The notes beneath the pieces are model-generated. The model was not told the origin of the DNA and searched no databases. It saw nothing but the letters and a program-made list of their open reading frames with translations. From NCBI RefSeq assembly GCF_000146165.2, contig NC_004347.2:2170001-2234000 (forward strand): 64,000 nt of DNA, written 5' to 3'. A program made the translations under genes and the position numbers. The stretch's first letter is position 1. The number at the start of each line of letters is the position of its first letter. Of this stretch, positions 8,331 through 19,503 are shown one piece after another. The DNA is from Shewanella oneidensis MR-1. Its GTDB lineage: Bacteria > Pseudomonadota > Gammaproteobacteria > Enterobacterales > Shewanellaceae.

Positions 8331-8831
8331 GTGTTTACTTGGCTAAAGGGGTTAATTTCTAAAGACTTATTAATTGAGTTAAGTGAAGCTAAGATTACGA
8401 TAAACGCTTTTGGTGATAAGGCAAGTATCGAATATGAACCCTTACTCGCACTTGTTACTGAGCACAACAAGATGATGATCAAAGCTATCGGCCATGAGGC
8501 TAGCACATTGGACGGTGAGGGAATTCGCATTGTTAATCCGTTTTCACACCCTCGAATGTTTGTCGCAAGTTTTGCTCTGGCTGAAAAACTGCTCCAATAT
8601 GGCATTTCTCAACTTCACTCCTCAGGATTTAGAGCGGCACCTAGGGTAATATTGCATCAATTGGAAAAGACCGAAGGTGGTTTAACTGATATTGAAGATA
8701 GGGTTTTGCGTGAACTTGCTATGGGTGCTGGCGCCAGGGAAGTGGTGATTTATCTTGGCCCGCGGATCAATCCTCAATTTGAGCATTACGATGATATTAA
8801 ACGTGCACAACTTATGATTAAGAAGGGATAA
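8331..8831 (+). CDS. Truncated MreB-like protein (domain I only)
   Basis: A 166-residue protein that follows the first third to half of the actin homologue MreB. The N-terminus MFTWLKGLISKDLLIELS mirrors the MreB start (MFKK.RG.FSNDLSIDLG). The segments EYEPLLALV, KAIGHEA, FALAEKLLQYGISQLHS, APRVILHQLE and RELAMGAGAREVVIYL line up with MreB EPSVVAI, AVGHDA, TEKMLQ, SPRVL and RESAQGAGAREV. The phosphate-binding loop DLGTANT is replaced by ELSEAKI, and everything after the GAGAREV region (second phosphate loop, adenosine site, domain II) is absent. It therefore should not bind ATP or polymerise like MreB. GAGA precedes the ATG at a suitable distance (GGGAGAATAG). A role as modulator of the cytoskeleton is inference. 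Confidence 0.75.
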   Translation: MFTWLKGLISKDLLIELSEAKITINAFGDKASIEYEPLLALVTEHNKMMIKAIGHEASTLDGEGIRIVNPFSHPRMFVASFALAEKLLQYGISQLHSSGFRAAPRVILHQLEKTEGGLTDIEDRVLRELAMGAGAREVVIYLGPRINPQFEHYDDIKRAQLMIKKG

Positions 8832-8844
8832 AAACTATCCCTTC
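8824..8844. terminator. Possible terminator hairpin between convergent genes
   Basis: AAGGGATA and TATCCCTT form an 8-bp stem with a 5-base loop overlapping the stop codon of the MreB-like gene. It lies between two convergent genes (8831 and 8875). There is no long T-run, so terminator function is only plausible. Confidence 0.35.
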
Positions 8845-8874
8845 CACTTAAGCTAGACTTAGACTTTTTAAGAA

Positions 8875-10392
8875 TTAGACTTTTAGCCCGACCATCAACT
8901 GATCAAGTTGTCCCGCAGTTGCCTGCAGTTCATCACAACCAGACACTGATTGGTTGGCCGATTGCTCGACATCATGGGATTGATTGCGGATTTCCATCAA
9001 GTTGGTGGCAATCTCGTTAGCCACTGCCGATTGTTCCTCTGCGGACGTGGCAATCAACACGCTCATTTCGAACACACGACTACTATGGTGGGCAATCGAC
9101 TGAAGATCTTTACCCGTTTTCAGTACATGCTGCTTGCCTTCACTTGCTTGACTCACTGTGCGTGACATCACTTGAGTGAGGTTGCGTGTGCCCTGTTGCA
9201 GTGACTCAATCATGGATTTAATTTCTACCGTTGCAGCTTGCGTGCGGCCAGCGAGGGTTCTTACTTCATCGGCAACCACCGCAAAACCGCGACCCTGTTC
9301 GCCTGCACGCGCAGCTTCAATCGCGGCGTTAAGGGCGAGTAGGTTAGTTTGCTGCGAGATAGCATTAATGGTCGAAACCACTTCATCAATCTTACTGGCT
9401 TTGTCGTTTAAGGTATTGACGGCATTCGATGCAGCAGATATTTCATCCGACAGCACATCAATTGCGCTTACTGTGGTTTCAATATCCTTAGAACCCGCAT
9501 TAACCTGTTGATTCGCCTCTTGGGTTTCGGCACAGGATTGCTCAGCATTGCGCGCCACCTCTTTTACCGCGGCGGTCATTTCTTCCATCGCCGTGGCTAA
9601 GGAGTCGAGGTGTTGACGTTGATTGACCGCTAAGGCTTGGCCCTGCTGCGCTGTGTTTCTAAAGGAAGAGACGACTTCCCTTATTTTGAACGTTGATTCA
9701 GCAATTTGCTTCACTAAGTTATGTTGACGTTCAACGAGAGTGTCAATGCTGATGGCCAAAAGACTGAATTCATCTTTGACTTCGAAGAAGTTTAATCGAC
9801 CCGTTAAATCGCCAGACGCTGCACGTTTTAACGCCATAACTGTAGTGTAAAGTGCGCCGCCAACGAAGGTGGAAATGTAGTAGCTAAAGAGGAAGAGCAC
9901 AAATAGCAACACCGCCATTACACTGTAAATTAACAGATTATCATCGGCTAACAGTGTATTGATTTCGCGATTATCCACAGTGATGATTGTGAGTAGATTT
10001 TGTTCGCTTAGCGCGCTGATTACTCGCTCAGGCGTGCTATTGGTATCTATACCACCGCCATTTCGCGCAATGGTTTGGGCACTGCTATCGGCCTGCGAAA
10101 TAGATACAATACTAATATTCTGCAGGCCTTGGCTAACGAGACTGGATATATTTGGCCGTTCTTGTTCGGGTAACTTGCTATAAAGCGTTGTGGCAACTTG
10201 ATTGATTTTCTGCGAAGTGCTTTGTAGTCCGTTTAGGTGGCTTTCTAGCAAGTTATGCTGAAATTGGTTATTTAAAAATACCGCTAATCCCACAATCATA
10301 AACATGGGGACTAGGGCGAGTATTGAAAATTTGGTTTTTAAGGTCATATGGATAAGATATTGATCTATCCAGCGAAATTTAACTTCTTTCAT
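8875..10392 (-). CDS. Methyl-accepting chemotaxis protein, membrane-bound
   Basis: A transmembrane chemoreceptor that signals to CheA through CheW. From the ATG at 10392 it has 505 residues: cytoplasmic N-terminus, TM1 (around 25-45, [18 protein letters not shown]), a small periplasmic sensor of about 110 residues, TM2 (around 155-180, [16 protein letters not shown]), a HAMP domain ([16 protein letters not shown]) and the signalling domain. The hairpin tip is [20 protein letters not shown] followed by [18 protein letters not shown]. The frame is open 18 codons further upstream, but AGAGGC stands 4-5 bases before the 10392 ATG and nothing comparable precedes 10446. It is monocistronic and far from the che operon at 52-62 kb. 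The ligand is unknown; no known sensor fold was recognised. Confidence 0.92.
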   Translation of the reverse strand: MKEVKFRWIDQYLIHMTLKTKFSILALVPMFMIVGLAVFLNNQFQHNLLESHLNGLQSTSQKINQVATTLYSKLPEQERPNISSLVSQGLQNISIVSISQADSSAQTIARNGGGIDTNSTPERVISALSEQNLLTIITVDNREINTLLADDNLLIYSVMAVLLFVLFLFSYYISTFVGGALYTTVMALKRAASGDLTGRLNFFEVKDEFSLLAISIDTLVERQHNLVKQIAESTFKIREVVSSFRNTAQQGQALAVNQRQHLDSLATAMEEMTAAVKEVARNAEQSCAETQEANQQVNAGSKDIETTVSAIDVLSDEISAASNAVNTLNDKASKIDEVVSTINAISQQTNLLALNAAIEAARAGEQGRGFAVVADEVRTLAGRTQAATVEIKSMIESLQQGTRNLTQVMSRTVSQASEGKQHVLKTGKDLQSIAHHSSRVFEMSVLIATSAEEQSAVANEIATNLMEIRNQSHDVEQSANQSVSGCDELQATAGQLDQLMVGLKV

Positions 10393-11845
<1,453 letters not shown>

Positions 11846-11859
11846 CGGAGCTGTATAGC

Positions 11860-14247
11860 ATGAAATTTAGCGAATCTTGGCTTCGTGAGTGGGTCAATCC
11901 CGCCGTTAGCCGTGAAGCATTATCCCACCAGATCACTATGGCTGGACTCGAAGTTGATGGCGTTGATGCCGTGGCTGCCGAGTTTAATGGTGTCGTGATT
12001 GGTGAAGTGGTCGAATGTGGCCTGCACCCTGATGCAGACAAATTACGTGTGACGAAAGTCAGTGTCGGTAGCAGTGAGCTTATCGATATCGTCTGCGGTG
12101 CACCAAACTGCCGCCAAGGCTTAAAAGTAGCCGTGGCAATGGTTGGCGCGGTGCTGCCAGGCGATTTTAAAATTAAAAAGGCTAAGCTGCGTGGTATGCC
12201 TTCAGAAGGCATGCTGTGTTCATACAGCGAGCTGGGCATCGACATCGACAGCGATGGCATCATTGAGCTGCCATTAGATGCGCCATTAGGCACGGATTTA
12301 CGTGAGTATCTCAAGCTTGATGATGCCGTGATTGAAGTGGATTTAACGGCTAACCGTGCCGACTGTTTGGGTATGGTGGGGCTTGCCCGTGAAGTCGGCG
12401 TGTTAAACCGTCAAGCGGTAACCGAGCCACAGTGGCAAGCCGTTACGCCAACTACTGATGCCAAAGTGACTATTAACGTCAAAGAATCCGCAGCTTGCCC
12501 ACGCTATTTAGGTCGTGTGGTGAAAAATGTGAATGTAAAAGCGGCAACACCTCTGTGGATGCAGGAAAAATTGCGTCGTAGCGGTATCCGCTCAATCGAT
12601 CCCATCGTTGATATCACTAACTTTGTGTTAGTTGAATTTGGTCAACCGATGCACGCCTTCGATTTAGCTAAATTAACTGGCGATATCCAAGTGCGTTTAG
12701 GCAATGGCGAAGAGAAAATCACCCTGCTCGATGGCAGCGAAGTGACTATTCCAAGCGATACCCTAGTGATCGCTGATGACGCGCGTCCATTAGCCCTCGC
12801 AGGTGTGTTTGGCGGCGAATATTCAGGTGTCAGCGACACTACCCAAGACATACTGCTGGAATGTGCGTTCTTCGCACCGTTAGCGATTATGGGAAAATCA
12901 CGCCGTTTAGGTTTGCATACCGATTCATCACACCGCTTCGAGCGTGGTGTTGACCCAGAAATGCAACATAAGGTTATCGACCGTGCGACTCGCTTAGTGC
13001 TTGATATTTGTGGCGGTGAAGCGGGCCCTGTGGTTGAAGCTAAATCTGATGCTGACTTACCAAAACCTGCACAAATTTTATTACGTCGCAGCAAGTTAGA
13101 TAAAATCCTCGGTCACTATGTTCCCGATAGTGATGTGGTTGAAATCCTCGAGCGTTTAGGTTTTAGCGTGGTGAAGGGTGAGGGTTGCTGGCAGGTCATA
13201 ACGGCGACGTATCGCTTCGATATGGCGATTGAAGAAGATTTAATTGAAGAAGTTGCTCGCATCTACGGTTACAACAACATTCCAAACGTTGCGCCGATAG
13301 CGTCATTGCGAATGTCGGATCATAAAGAAACCGACTTAAGCCTTAAACGCGTTCGTTCGTTGTTAGTGGCCCGTGGTTTCCAAGAGGCGGTCACTTACAG
13401 CTTCGTCGATCCTAAGTTGCAAAATCTGGTGCATCCAGGTGAGCAAGCCATGGTGTTACCAAACCCAATTTCCAGTGAAATGTCGGCCATGCGTTTGTCG
13501 ATGTTTACCGGATTATTGACTGCTGTCGGGTACAACCAAAGTCGTCAACAGGGTCGCGTGAGACTTTTTGAAACTGGCCTTCGCTTTGTTCCTGATATTA
13601 ATGCAGAATCAGGTGTAAGACAGCAAGCTATGCTCGGTTGCGTCATTACAGGGCCTCAAAATGACGAACATTGGGCTATGGAATCGAAAACTGTTGATTT
13701 TTTCGACCTTAAAGGTGATTTAGAAGCAATTATCGGCTTGACAGTTTCCGCATCAGAATTTAGCTTTAGAGTAGCGACACATTCTGCTCTGCATCCAGGG
13801 CAATGTGCTGAAATATTGAGAAATGATCGAGTCATCGGTCATATAGGTGCTATCCATCCTAGTTTGGAGAAACCTTTTGGACTCAATGGTAAAACCATCG
13901 TTTTTGAGTTGGAATTGGATGCTTTATTGCATACCAGTTTGCCGCTAGCCCAAGCTGTATCTAAGTTCCCGGCTAATCGTCGTGACATCGCGGTTGTTGT
14001 AGATGAAAGTGTATCTGCAGGTGATGTAATGAAATTGATAAGAAAAGTTGGCGAAAATCAGTTGGTTGGCATAAACTTGTTCGATGTATACTTAGGTAAA
14101 GGTGTTGAGCCCGGCAAGAAGAGCTTGGCGATAGCACTAACATTACAAGACACTACTCGTACACTTGAGGAAAAAGAGATCGCTGAAACTGTAGAATCAG
14201 TTGTTTCTGCCCTGAAGACCGAGTTCAACGCATCGTTGAGGGATTAA
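11860..14247 (+). CDS. pheT: Phenylalanine-tRNA ligase beta subunit
   Basis: PheT binds tRNA-Phe and edits mischarged Tyr-tRNA. The 795-residue length equals the usual bacterial form. Domains in order: N-terminal B1, an EMAP/OB tRNA-binding domain (about 40-150, with [12 protein letters not shown]), B3/B4 editing domain (about 210-390, [17 protein letters not shown]), B5 (about 400-475), the catalytic-like core (about 480-690, YGYNNIPN and FQEAVTYSF), and the C-terminal ferredoxin-fold anticodon-binding domain (about 700-795, [16 protein letters not shown]). It follows pheS closely and its stop lies four bases before the ihfA start, so the three genes form one operon. Confidence 0.98.
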   Translation: MKFSESWLREWVNPAVSREALSHQITMAGLEVDGVDAVAAEFNGVVIGEVVECGLHPDADKLRVTKVSVGSSELIDIVCGAPNCRQGLKVAVAMVGAVLPGDFKIKKAKLRGMPSEGMLCSYSELGIDIDSDGIIELPLDAPLGTDLREYLKLDDAVIEVDLTANRADCLGMVGLAREVGVLNRQAVTEPQWQAVTPTTDAKVTINVKESAACPRYLGRVVKNVNVKAATPLWMQEKLRRSGIRSIDPIVDITNFVLVEFGQPMHAFDLAKLTGDIQVRLGNGEEKITLLDGSEVTIPSDTLVIADDARPLALAGVFGGEYSGVSDTTQDILLECAFFAPLAIMGKSRRLGLHTDSSHRFERGVDPEMQHKVIDRATRLVLDICGGEAGPVVEAKSDADLPKPAQILLRRSKLDKILGHYVPDSDVVEILERLGFSVVKGEGCWQVITATYRFDMAIEEDLIEEVARIYGYNNIPNVAPIASLRMSDHKETDLSLKRVRSLLVARGFQEAVTYSFVDPKLQNLVHPGEQAMVLPNPISSEMSAMRLSMFTGLLTAVGYNQSRQQGRVRLFETGLRFVPDINAESGVRQQAMLGCVITGPQNDEHWAMESKTVDFFDLKGDLEAIIGLTVSASEFSFRVATHSALHPGQCAEILRNDRVIGHIGAIHPSLEKPFGLNGKTIVFELELDALLHTSLPLAQAVSKFPANRRDIAVVVDESVSAGDVMKLIRKVGENQLVGINLFDVYLGKGVEPGKKSLAIALTLQDTTRTLEEKEIAETVESVVSALKTEFNASLRD

Positions 14248-14250
14248 AGT

Positions 14251-14547
14251 ATGGCACTTACCAAAGCCGAAATGGCAGAACATCTTTTTGAAACACTAGG
14301 TATTAACAAGCGTGTCGCTAAAGAGATGGTTGAGTCGTTCTTTGAAGAAATTCGAGGCGCACTTGAAAGTGGTGAGCAGGTCAAGTTATCTGGCTTTGGC
14401 AACTTTGACCTTAGGGATAAGAATCAAAGACCGGGAAGGAACCCAAAAACTGGCGAGGATATCCCGATTTCCGCTCGCCGTGTCGTGACATTCCGTCCCG
14501 GCCAGAAACTGAAAACGCGTGTAGAAGCAGCAAACACGGGTAAGTAA
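14251..14547 (+). CDS. ihfA: Integration host factor subunit alpha
   Basis: IhfA pairs with IhfB to bend DNA at specific sites in recombination, replication and transcription. The product is 98 residues, the standard size, beginning [17 protein letters not shown]. The beta-arm with the intercalating proline is visible in [20 protein letters not shown], followed by the conserved [13 protein letters not shown]. It is the last gene of pheST-ihfA, an arrangement shared with enteric bacteria, and is followed by a rho-independent terminator. Confidence 0.98.
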   Translation: MALTKAEMAEHLFETLGINKRVAKEMVESFFEEIRGALESGEQVKLSGFGNFDLRDKNQRPGRNPKTGEDIPISARRVVTFRPGQKLKTRVEAANTGK

Positions 14548-14565
14548 TTTTATACGTTCGTCAGT

Positions 14566-14600
14566 AAAGCCACTCCTTCGTGAGTGGCTTTGCTATTTTC
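14566..14600 (+). terminator. Rho-independent terminator after ihfA
   Basis: AAAGCCACT and AGTGGCTTT form a 9-bp stem around CCTTCGTG, followed by the T-rich TGCTATTTTC. It lies 19 bases after the ihfA stop and ends the pheST-ihfA transcript. Confidence 0.85.
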
Positions 14601-14643
14601 ATTCTATGGTGAATGAGTCTTTCCACTGTCTGAGGTGATTTCT

Positions 14644-15582
14644 TTGTCAAGACAGACCAAACATTTTGACCGTCGTTTTCAACTGGCTTTATTACACCCT
14701 AAATATTGGGTCACCTGGTTGGCGATTGGCCTATTAGTGATTTTTGGGATCATGCCAGCTTGGCTGCGTGATCCTATTGCCAAAGTTTTGGCAAAACTCG
14801 TGGTTCCTATTGCGAAAAAGCCAATAGGGATTGCCCGAGCAAACCTAAGCGCGTGTTTTCCTGAAAAGTCAGCGGCAGAAATTGAAACCTTAATTAACAA
14901 CAACGTTGAGAATTTTGTCTTAGTGTTGTTATCTCAAGGCGAGCTGTTGATCCGTTCAAAGGCCCATTTGCGCCGTCGTGTCAATCTGATGGGATTTGAA
15001 CATGTAAAAGCTGCGCAGGCAGCAGGGCAACCAGTGATTTTTATCATGCCGCACGTGTGGCCCATTGATTATGCAGGGCTGAGATTAAACCTCGAACTGC
15101 CTATGGTGACTATGGCCAAAGCCCATAAAAATGGCTTATTCAACTGGTTTAATAATCGAGTACGTAGCAGTTGTGGTGGCCACGTTTACATGCGTGAGGC
15201 AGGTATACGGGCCTTATTGGCCGAGCTTAAGCGTAATAACAGCTTTTTTTATCTACCCGATGAAGATTTAGGCCCAGATCAAAGTGTGTTTACGCCGTTT
15301 TTAGGCACGGTAAAAGCCACATTGCCAGTGGTCGGGCGCTTGGCACAAGCGGGCAACGCGCAGGTGCTACCTGTCAAAATTGGTTATAACCAAGTAACAC
15401 GCCAGTTTGATTTGACTGTGATGTCCGCTATTGCCACAGAAGATATGGTGGGTAAAGAAAATGAGGCACTGGCGCTTAATAAAGCGGTTGAGCAAGTGAT
15501 CCTCGCTTATCCAGAGCAGTATATGTGGTTCTTGAGATTATTAAAGACTCGCCCTGAAGGGCAAGCCTCTATTTATCAGTAA
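14644..15582 (+). CDS. lpxM: Lipid A late acyltransferase (LpxM/MsbB type)
   Basis: An inner-membrane acyltransferase that adds a secondary fatty acyl chain to Kdo2-lipid A. The family HX4D catalytic motif is HVWPID (near residue 137), preceded by QPVIFIMP. Further LpxL/LpxM features are SCGGHVYMREAGIRALLAELK, the FYLPDEDLGPDQSVFTPFLG segment and PEQYMWFLR near the C-terminus. A hydrophobic anchor lies at about residues 20-42. The reading frame opens at a GTG at 14635, but GAGG is placed eight bases before the TTG at 14644, which I take as start (312 aa). It is monocistronic between two terminators. LpxM is favoured over LpxL by the DEDLGP region, but the exact acyl specificity is inference. 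Confidence 0.9.
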   Translation: MSRQTKHFDRRFQLALLHPKYWVTWLAIGLLVIFGIMPAWLRDPIAKVLAKLVVPIAKKPIGIARANLSACFPEKSAAEIETLINNNVENFVLVLLSQGELLIRSKAHLRRRVNLMGFEHVKAAQAAGQPVIFIMPHVWPIDYAGLRLNLELPMVTMAKAHKNGLFNWFNNRVRSSCGGHVYMREAGIRALLAELKRNNSFFYLPDEDLGPDQSVFTPFLGTVKATLPVVGRLAQAGNAQVLPVKIGYNQVTRQFDLTVMSAIATEDMVGKENEALALNKAVEQVILAYPEQYMWFLRLLKTRPEGQASIYQ

Positions 15583-15611
15583 ACGTTTATCCGCGTATTG
15601 TGAGCCAGAAC

Positions 15612-15650
15612 AAAAATGGCTTTAAGTCGTTGGACTTAAAGCCATTTTTT
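15612..15650. terminator. Bidirectional terminator between lpxM and hypA
   Basis: AAAAATGGCTTTAAGTC and GACTTAAAGCCATTTTT form a 17-bp perfect stem with a GTTG loop. A-run on one side and T-run on the other make it a terminator in both directions. It separates the convergent lpxM and the hypBCDEA operon. Confidence 0.93.
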
Positions 15651-15667
15651 GAGAGTTTAGAAAAAAC

Positions 15668-16024
15668 TTAAGCGTCTTCTGCTTGTTCCATTTCGAGTTG
15701 CATCAGCAGCATCTCTTCGCCATCTAATACCCGCGTGTGATAACTGTTACAGGCAGGACACACGATAGAACGCTCATCGAGCACCGACTCTTGTTGGCAA
15801 TCTGCACATTTAATGACGAGGGGTTGAAGTGTCATGCAAAGCTTGGCTTCACGGCAGATCCCATCGAGTTTAAACGTCTCAAACGCCGTTTGAAGTAGGG
15901 CTGGTTCAACACCGCTCATCACACCGAGTTTGATTTCTACCCGAGTTACTTTTGTTGCTTGATTTGCTTTTGCATATTGCTCGCACTGCTCAATTAAGGC
16001 GCTTACTATAGAATATTCGTGCAT
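15668..16024 (-). CDS. hypA: Hydrogenase maturation nickel metallochaperone HypA
   Basis: HypA delivers nickel, with HypB, to the precursor of the hydrogenase large subunit. The 118-residue protein starts [16 protein letters not shown], where His2 is the nickel ligand. A C-terminal zinc domain has two CxxC pairs (CADC near residue 75 and CPAC near 92). The ATG at 16024 shares its A with the hypE stop (TAATG), so translation is probably coupled. A TTG two codons upstream is also in frame but less likely. It is the last gene of the hyp block, followed by a strong terminator. Confidence 0.96.
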   Translation of the reverse strand: MHEYSIVSALIEQCEQYAKANQATKVTRVEIKLGVMSGVEPALLQTAFETFKLDGICREAKLCMTLQPLVIKCADCQQESVLDERSIVCPACNSYHTRVLDGEEMLLMQLEMEQAEDA

Positions 16025-17043
16025 TAACAAATCCTTGGCAGCAGTTCACCTTGGGGTAAATCCAAGTAACGTTTGGTATTCCATGGGGTTCTTAAGATCA
16101 CTTTGCCTGGCAATTCGTCATTGACAGTGCCAATGATCGCCGCGCTTTCACAGTGACCAAAACGCTGCATAATTTCCAATGCACCAAGGGCGATGTCGTT
16201 TGGAACGGCCAAGATAAAGGTGCCTTCATTGGCTAAATCCATCGGCTCAAAGCCATAGAGTTCACATAAGCCTTTGACCTCATCACAAACAGGGATGCTC
16301 GCCTCATTGACTGTGATCCCGACATTTGCGGCGACAGCCCATTCATTTAATACGGCAGAGAGCCCGCCGCGGGTGGCATCGCGCATGGCATGCAGTGGAA
16401 TATTAGCAGCGATCAATTGCTCGACTACCGGCCAGAGCGTGGCGCAATCGCTTTGTAGCTCTGACTCGAGGGAGAGACCTTCCCTTGCCATCAAAATAGC
16501 TGCGCCATGACAACCCACATCACGAGATACAATAATGGCATCACCGGGCGCGACATTGGCCGCCGAGATATTCGGACGTAAAATGCGCCCAACCCCCGAG
16601 GTATTGATAAACAAGCCATCGGCGCAACCTTTAGGTACCACTTTGGTATCACCACAGACGATTCTGGCGCCGCTTTGCTTAAGTTCTTTAGCCATGCTGC
16701 GCACAATTGTGGTTAAGTCTTTGAGTGAAAAACCTTCTTCGATGATAACGCTACAGCTTAAATATTGAGGCTCAGCCCCCATCATGGCGAGATCGTTGAC
16801 AGTGCCAGCAACCGCCAATTTACCAATATCACCACCGGCAAAAAACAACGGTGATACAGTGAAAGAGTCAGTGGTAAAGGCTGTCGCTCCCTGTAATTCG
16901 AGTTTTGCGGCGTCTTCTTCGCTACGCAAGATAGGGTTATCAAATTCGGTAAAAAATAGCTCGCGGATCAGCTTATTCATCTCTTTACCGCCACCACCGT
17001 GGCTGAGTTGAATTGCTTTCTCTTTGGTTGATACATCAGCCAT
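16024..17043 (-). CDS. hypE: Hydrogenase maturation protein HypE
   Basis: HypE dehydrates the carbamoyl group that HypF places on its C-terminal cysteine to a thiocyanate, the source of the cyanide ligands of the NiFe centre. The C-terminus reads LLPRIC, with the reactive terminal Cys intact. The N-terminus has [14 protein letters not shown] and [17 protein letters not shown], and the ATP-binding AIR-synthase fold is seen in [13 protein letters not shown] and CGDTKVV. The ATG at 17043 gives 339 aa; the frame runs 79 codons further up into hypD, but that extension is a shadow of hypD. The start overlaps the hypD stop by eight bases. Confidence 0.97.
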   Translation of the reverse strand: MADVSTKEKAIQLSHGGGGKEMNKLIRELFFTEFDNPILRSEEDAAKLELQGATAFTTDSFTVSPLFFAGGDIGKLAVAGTVNDLAMMGAEPQYLSCSVIIEEGFSLKDLTTIVRSMAKELKQSGARIVCGDTKVVPKGCADGLFINTSGVGRILRPNISAANVAPGDAIIVSRDVGCHGAAILMAREGLSLESELQSDCATLWPVVEQLIAANIPLHAMRDATRGGLSAVLNEWAVAANVGITVNEASIPVCDEVKGLCELYGFEPMDLANEGTFILAVPNDIALGALEIMQRFGHCESAAIIGTVNDELPGKVILRTPWNTKRYLDLPQGELLPRIC

Positions 17044-18175
17044 GATGTTGCTCCTTGCTATCGATACCTTGATAGCGGTAATAAGCATTACAAGCGCCTT
17101 CGGAGCTGACCATACAGCTACCGAGGGGGGTTTCAGGATTGCAGCCGCGGCCAAATACTTTACAGTCCTTCGGTTTAGCGAGACCGCGTAGAATATCGCC
17201 GCATTGGCAGGCTTTATGATCATCGATTTCTTTGACGGGCAAACAGTTTTTAAAACGCAGTTCGGCATCCCTATGGGCATATTCGGGCTTGAGTTGCAGT
17301 GCTGAATTTGGGATAGGCCCTAGGCCGCGCCAGCGAAATTGCGGCCTGATCTGGAAAAACTGCTCAACTTTTGCTTGTGCGGCAAGATTGCCTTGCTCCG
17401 ACACGGCGCGGCTGTATTGGATATCGAGTTCTGCCTTGCCCGCGGCTTTTTGCCGCATGATCCGCAAAATCGATTCCATCACATCCACGGGTTCAAAGCC
17501 GGAGACCACTACTGGTGTGCCATATTGCTCAACAGCTGGGCGATAGATTTTGGCGCCACTGATCACACTCACGTGGGCGGGGCCGATAAAGGCATTGACC
17601 CTGGCGTTGGGATCGTGCATCACCGCATCAATTGCGGGGGGGACTAATACATGGTTGATATGAAAAAACACATTCGCCAGCTTTTGTTGTTCTGCCAGTT
17701 GCAATAATACGGCGGTCATTGGCGTTGAAGTTTCAAAGCCGATGGCGAAAAACACCACCGTTTTATGTGGATTATCACGGGCGATTTTGAGCGTGTCTAA
17801 AGGGTCATAGATAGGCCGAATATCGCAGCCTTTGGCCCTGAAACTGGCGAGTGAACCTTTAGAGCCAGGGACGCGGATCATATCCCCTAGGGTCACTAAA
17901 ATCACGTCTTCCTGCTGGGCAAGCACTGCCGCTTGGTCGATACGCTCTTTAGGCATAATGCACACTGGGCAGCCTGGGCCATGGATAAACTCAATATTGT
18001 CCGGCAGCAAATCCAGTAAGCCGTATTTCATGATGGTGTGGGTATGGCCGCCGCAGACTTCCATAATGTTGATGGGCTCTTTGAGTGTACGGGCGACCTT
18101 GGCAATATCCTGTGCAAGTGAGGCAATGGTTTGCGGATCGCGAAAGCCTTGATAAAGTTGTTTTAATTCAAGCAT
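17036..18175 (-). CDS. hypD: Hydrogenase formation protein HypD
   Basis: HypD is a [4Fe-4S] protein that, with HypC, assembles the Fe(CN)2CO unit of the [NiFe] site. The 379-residue product starts MLELKQLYQGFRD. Conserved motifs are EVCGGHTHTIMKYG, GPGCPVC, and a C-terminal Cys cluster (CQCGDILRG, FGRGCNPETPLGSCMVSSEG) holding the cluster ligands. The upstream in-frame ATG at 18202 adds nine residues without family support. It overlaps hypE and follows hypC by 62 bases in the hypBCDEA operon. Confidence 0.97.
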   Translation of the reverse strand: MLELKQLYQGFRDPQTIASLAQDIAKVARTLKEPINIMEVCGGHTHTIMKYGLLDLLPDNIEFIHGPGCPVCIMPKERIDQAAVLAQQEDVILVTLGDMIRVPGSKGSLASFRAKGCDIRPIYDPLDTLKIARDNPHKTVVFFAIGFETSTPMTAVLLQLAEQQKLANVFFHINHVLVPPAIDAVMHDPNARVNAFIGPAHVSVISGAKIYRPAVEQYGTPVVVSGFEPVDVMESILRIMRQKAAGKAELDIQYSRAVSEQGNLAAQAKVEQFFQIRPQFRWRGLGPIPNSALQLKPEYAHRDAELRFKNCLPVKEIDDHKACQCGDILRGLAKPKDCKVFGRGCNPETPLGSCMVSSEGACNAYYRYQGIDSKEQHHG

Positions 18176-18237
18176 GTTCAATCCTTGTCGCCGTGTATGC
18201 ACTGTTTTTTGTTATCGCTTACAACTGCACCTGTTGC

Positions 18238-18483
18238 TTAATGCGTGGTTTCATTTTCAAGTTTTGAGACTATCTCTTGATATAATTCAAGGCTTTGCAG
18301 CGCATCATTGCGATCAATTTTATTCATCACAAAACCGATGTGGATGAGCACATAGTCGCCAATGGCCAAGGGTTCGGTCATTAGATGGCTGCTGACATCG
18401 CGTCTCACCCCTAGGGTGTCGACGGTCACGGATTGGCGCTCGTTATCCACCGCCACCACTTGTGAAGGAATTGATAGACACAT
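18238..18483 (-). CDS. hypC: HypC/HybG/HupF family hydrogenase assembly chaperone
   Basis: A small OB-fold chaperone that carries the iron-cyanide unit with HypD and delivers it to the large-subunit precursor. The product is 81 aa and begins MCLSIPSQVVAV, with Cys2 as the essential ligand. The VGDYVLIHIGF-type stretch (IGDYVLIHIGFVMNKID) is typical of the family. Its ATG shares a base with the hypB stop (TAATG), so the genes are translationally coupled. Confidence 0.97.
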   Translation of the reverse strand: MCLSIPSQVVAVDNERQSVTVDTLGVRRDVSSHLMTEPLAIGDYVLIHIGFVMNKIDRNDALQSLELYQEIVSKLENETTH

Positions 18484-19277
18484 TATTGTGGCTCTCCAGA
18501 GGCTGGGCGTAGGTTGCTGTTAAGCCATGCAGCGACGGCGTGCATAGAATCGCCATCTTTAATGGAGACTTCGAGTATTTGAGTGTTAGGGTTGAGTTTT
18601 TTAAGCTGGGTTTTGGCCTCGTCGACACTGAAATCGAAGTAGGGTAATAGGTCACATTTTGTGATCAGAACGAGGTCGGCGCGGCGGAACATTACCGGAT
18701 ATTTTTCAATTTTATCATCACCTTCGGGAACGGAGAGCAGCACGATATTTTTATGGGTGCCTACATCATAACTGGCGGGGCAGACTAAGTTCCCCACATT
18801 TTCCACAAAGCAGATATCTACGCCTTCCAGCGGCAGATGATGTAAAGCGCCATGCACCATAAAGGCGTCAAGGTGGCAGGCGCTGCCCGTTTGAATTTGA
18901 TGGGCTTTAATGCCCTTGGCGATTAAACGGTCTGCATCACGGGAGGTTTCAAGATCACCTTCAATCACAGCGTAATTAAGCTTTGTGTATTCTTTTAAGT
19001 GCTCAAGCAGAGTGGTTTTGCCGCTGCCAGGACTACTCATGAGGTTGAAGGCGGTAATATGGTGAGCCTCGAAATGGGCGCGGTTGTGGGCTGCTTCTAC
19101 ATCATTTTTATCGAGAATTTTGTGGATCACCGACAAGGTTTTTTTATCGTTAAGCTGAGGATTGGTATGCAATTGCTGATGTATGTGGCTGTGATCGTGG
19201 GAATGACCTGTATGGTGATCATGCTCTTGTTGAATCGCAGAGTGGCGAGGTAGAGAGCAGCCGCAGTCTTTACACAT
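18483..19277 (-). CDS. hypB: Hydrogenase nickel incorporation GTPase HypB
   Basis: HypB is the GTPase that drives nickel insertion with HypA. The N-terminus MCKDCGC supplies the high-affinity CxxCxC nickel site, followed by a His-rich stretch (residues 18-37, HDHHTGHSHDHSHIHQQLH) for nickel storage. The G domain shows P-loop MSSPGSGKTT, the metal-binding segment GSACHLDAFMVHGAL, switch region FVENVGNLVCPASYDVG and NKxD-equivalent ITKCDLLPY. Length is 264 aa. It heads the hypBCDEA set; the 226 bases before the hypF stop could hold its own promoter, although no clear one was seen. Confidence 0.97.
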   Translation of the reverse strand: MCKDCGCSLPRHSAIQQEHDHHTGHSHDHSHIHQQLHTNPQLNDKKTLSVIHKILDKNDVEAAHNRAHFEAHHITAFNLMSSPGSGKTTLLEHLKEYTKLNYAVIEGDLETSRDADRLIAKGIKAHQIQTGSACHLDAFMVHGALHHLPLEGVDICFVENVGNLVCPASYDVGTHKNIVLLSVPEGDDKIEKYPVMFRRADLVLITKCDLLPYFDFSVDEAKTQLKKLNPNTQILEVSIKDGDSMHAVAAWLNSNLRPASGEPQ

Positions 19278-19503
19278 CTTGTCATTCTCCTTGTTCTCAT
19301 TACAGGTTTGAGCTGTTATCCGAACAATATGGTGATGCTATCGAATAGGATTAATTTGATTACGCTAATGTTAAGTGTGATACAAATCCTTAAAGGAATC
19401 TTTGATGTTCGTCAGGTTATTAGGTCGTTTTGACCCTAAGAGATAGGATTTTGGTTATTTGGTTAGAGCGTCATCCAAATACAAAGCTAATCTGACGTTT
19501 ATG

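Noticed and set aside
8950..10183. Rightward ORFs of 70-110 codons
   Set aside because: Antisense shadows of the chemoreceptor gene caused by its regular codon pattern.
16024..17280. Long reading (418 aa) of HypE beginning at 17280
   Set aside because: The additional N-terminal part is antisense-free but lies in the hypD 3' end in another frame; known HypE proteins start at MADVST-like positions.
19278..19503. Possible FNR or CRP half-sites (TTGAT, TGTGA) upstream of hypB
   Set aside because: Only half-sites; no second half at the required spacing and no clear -10.
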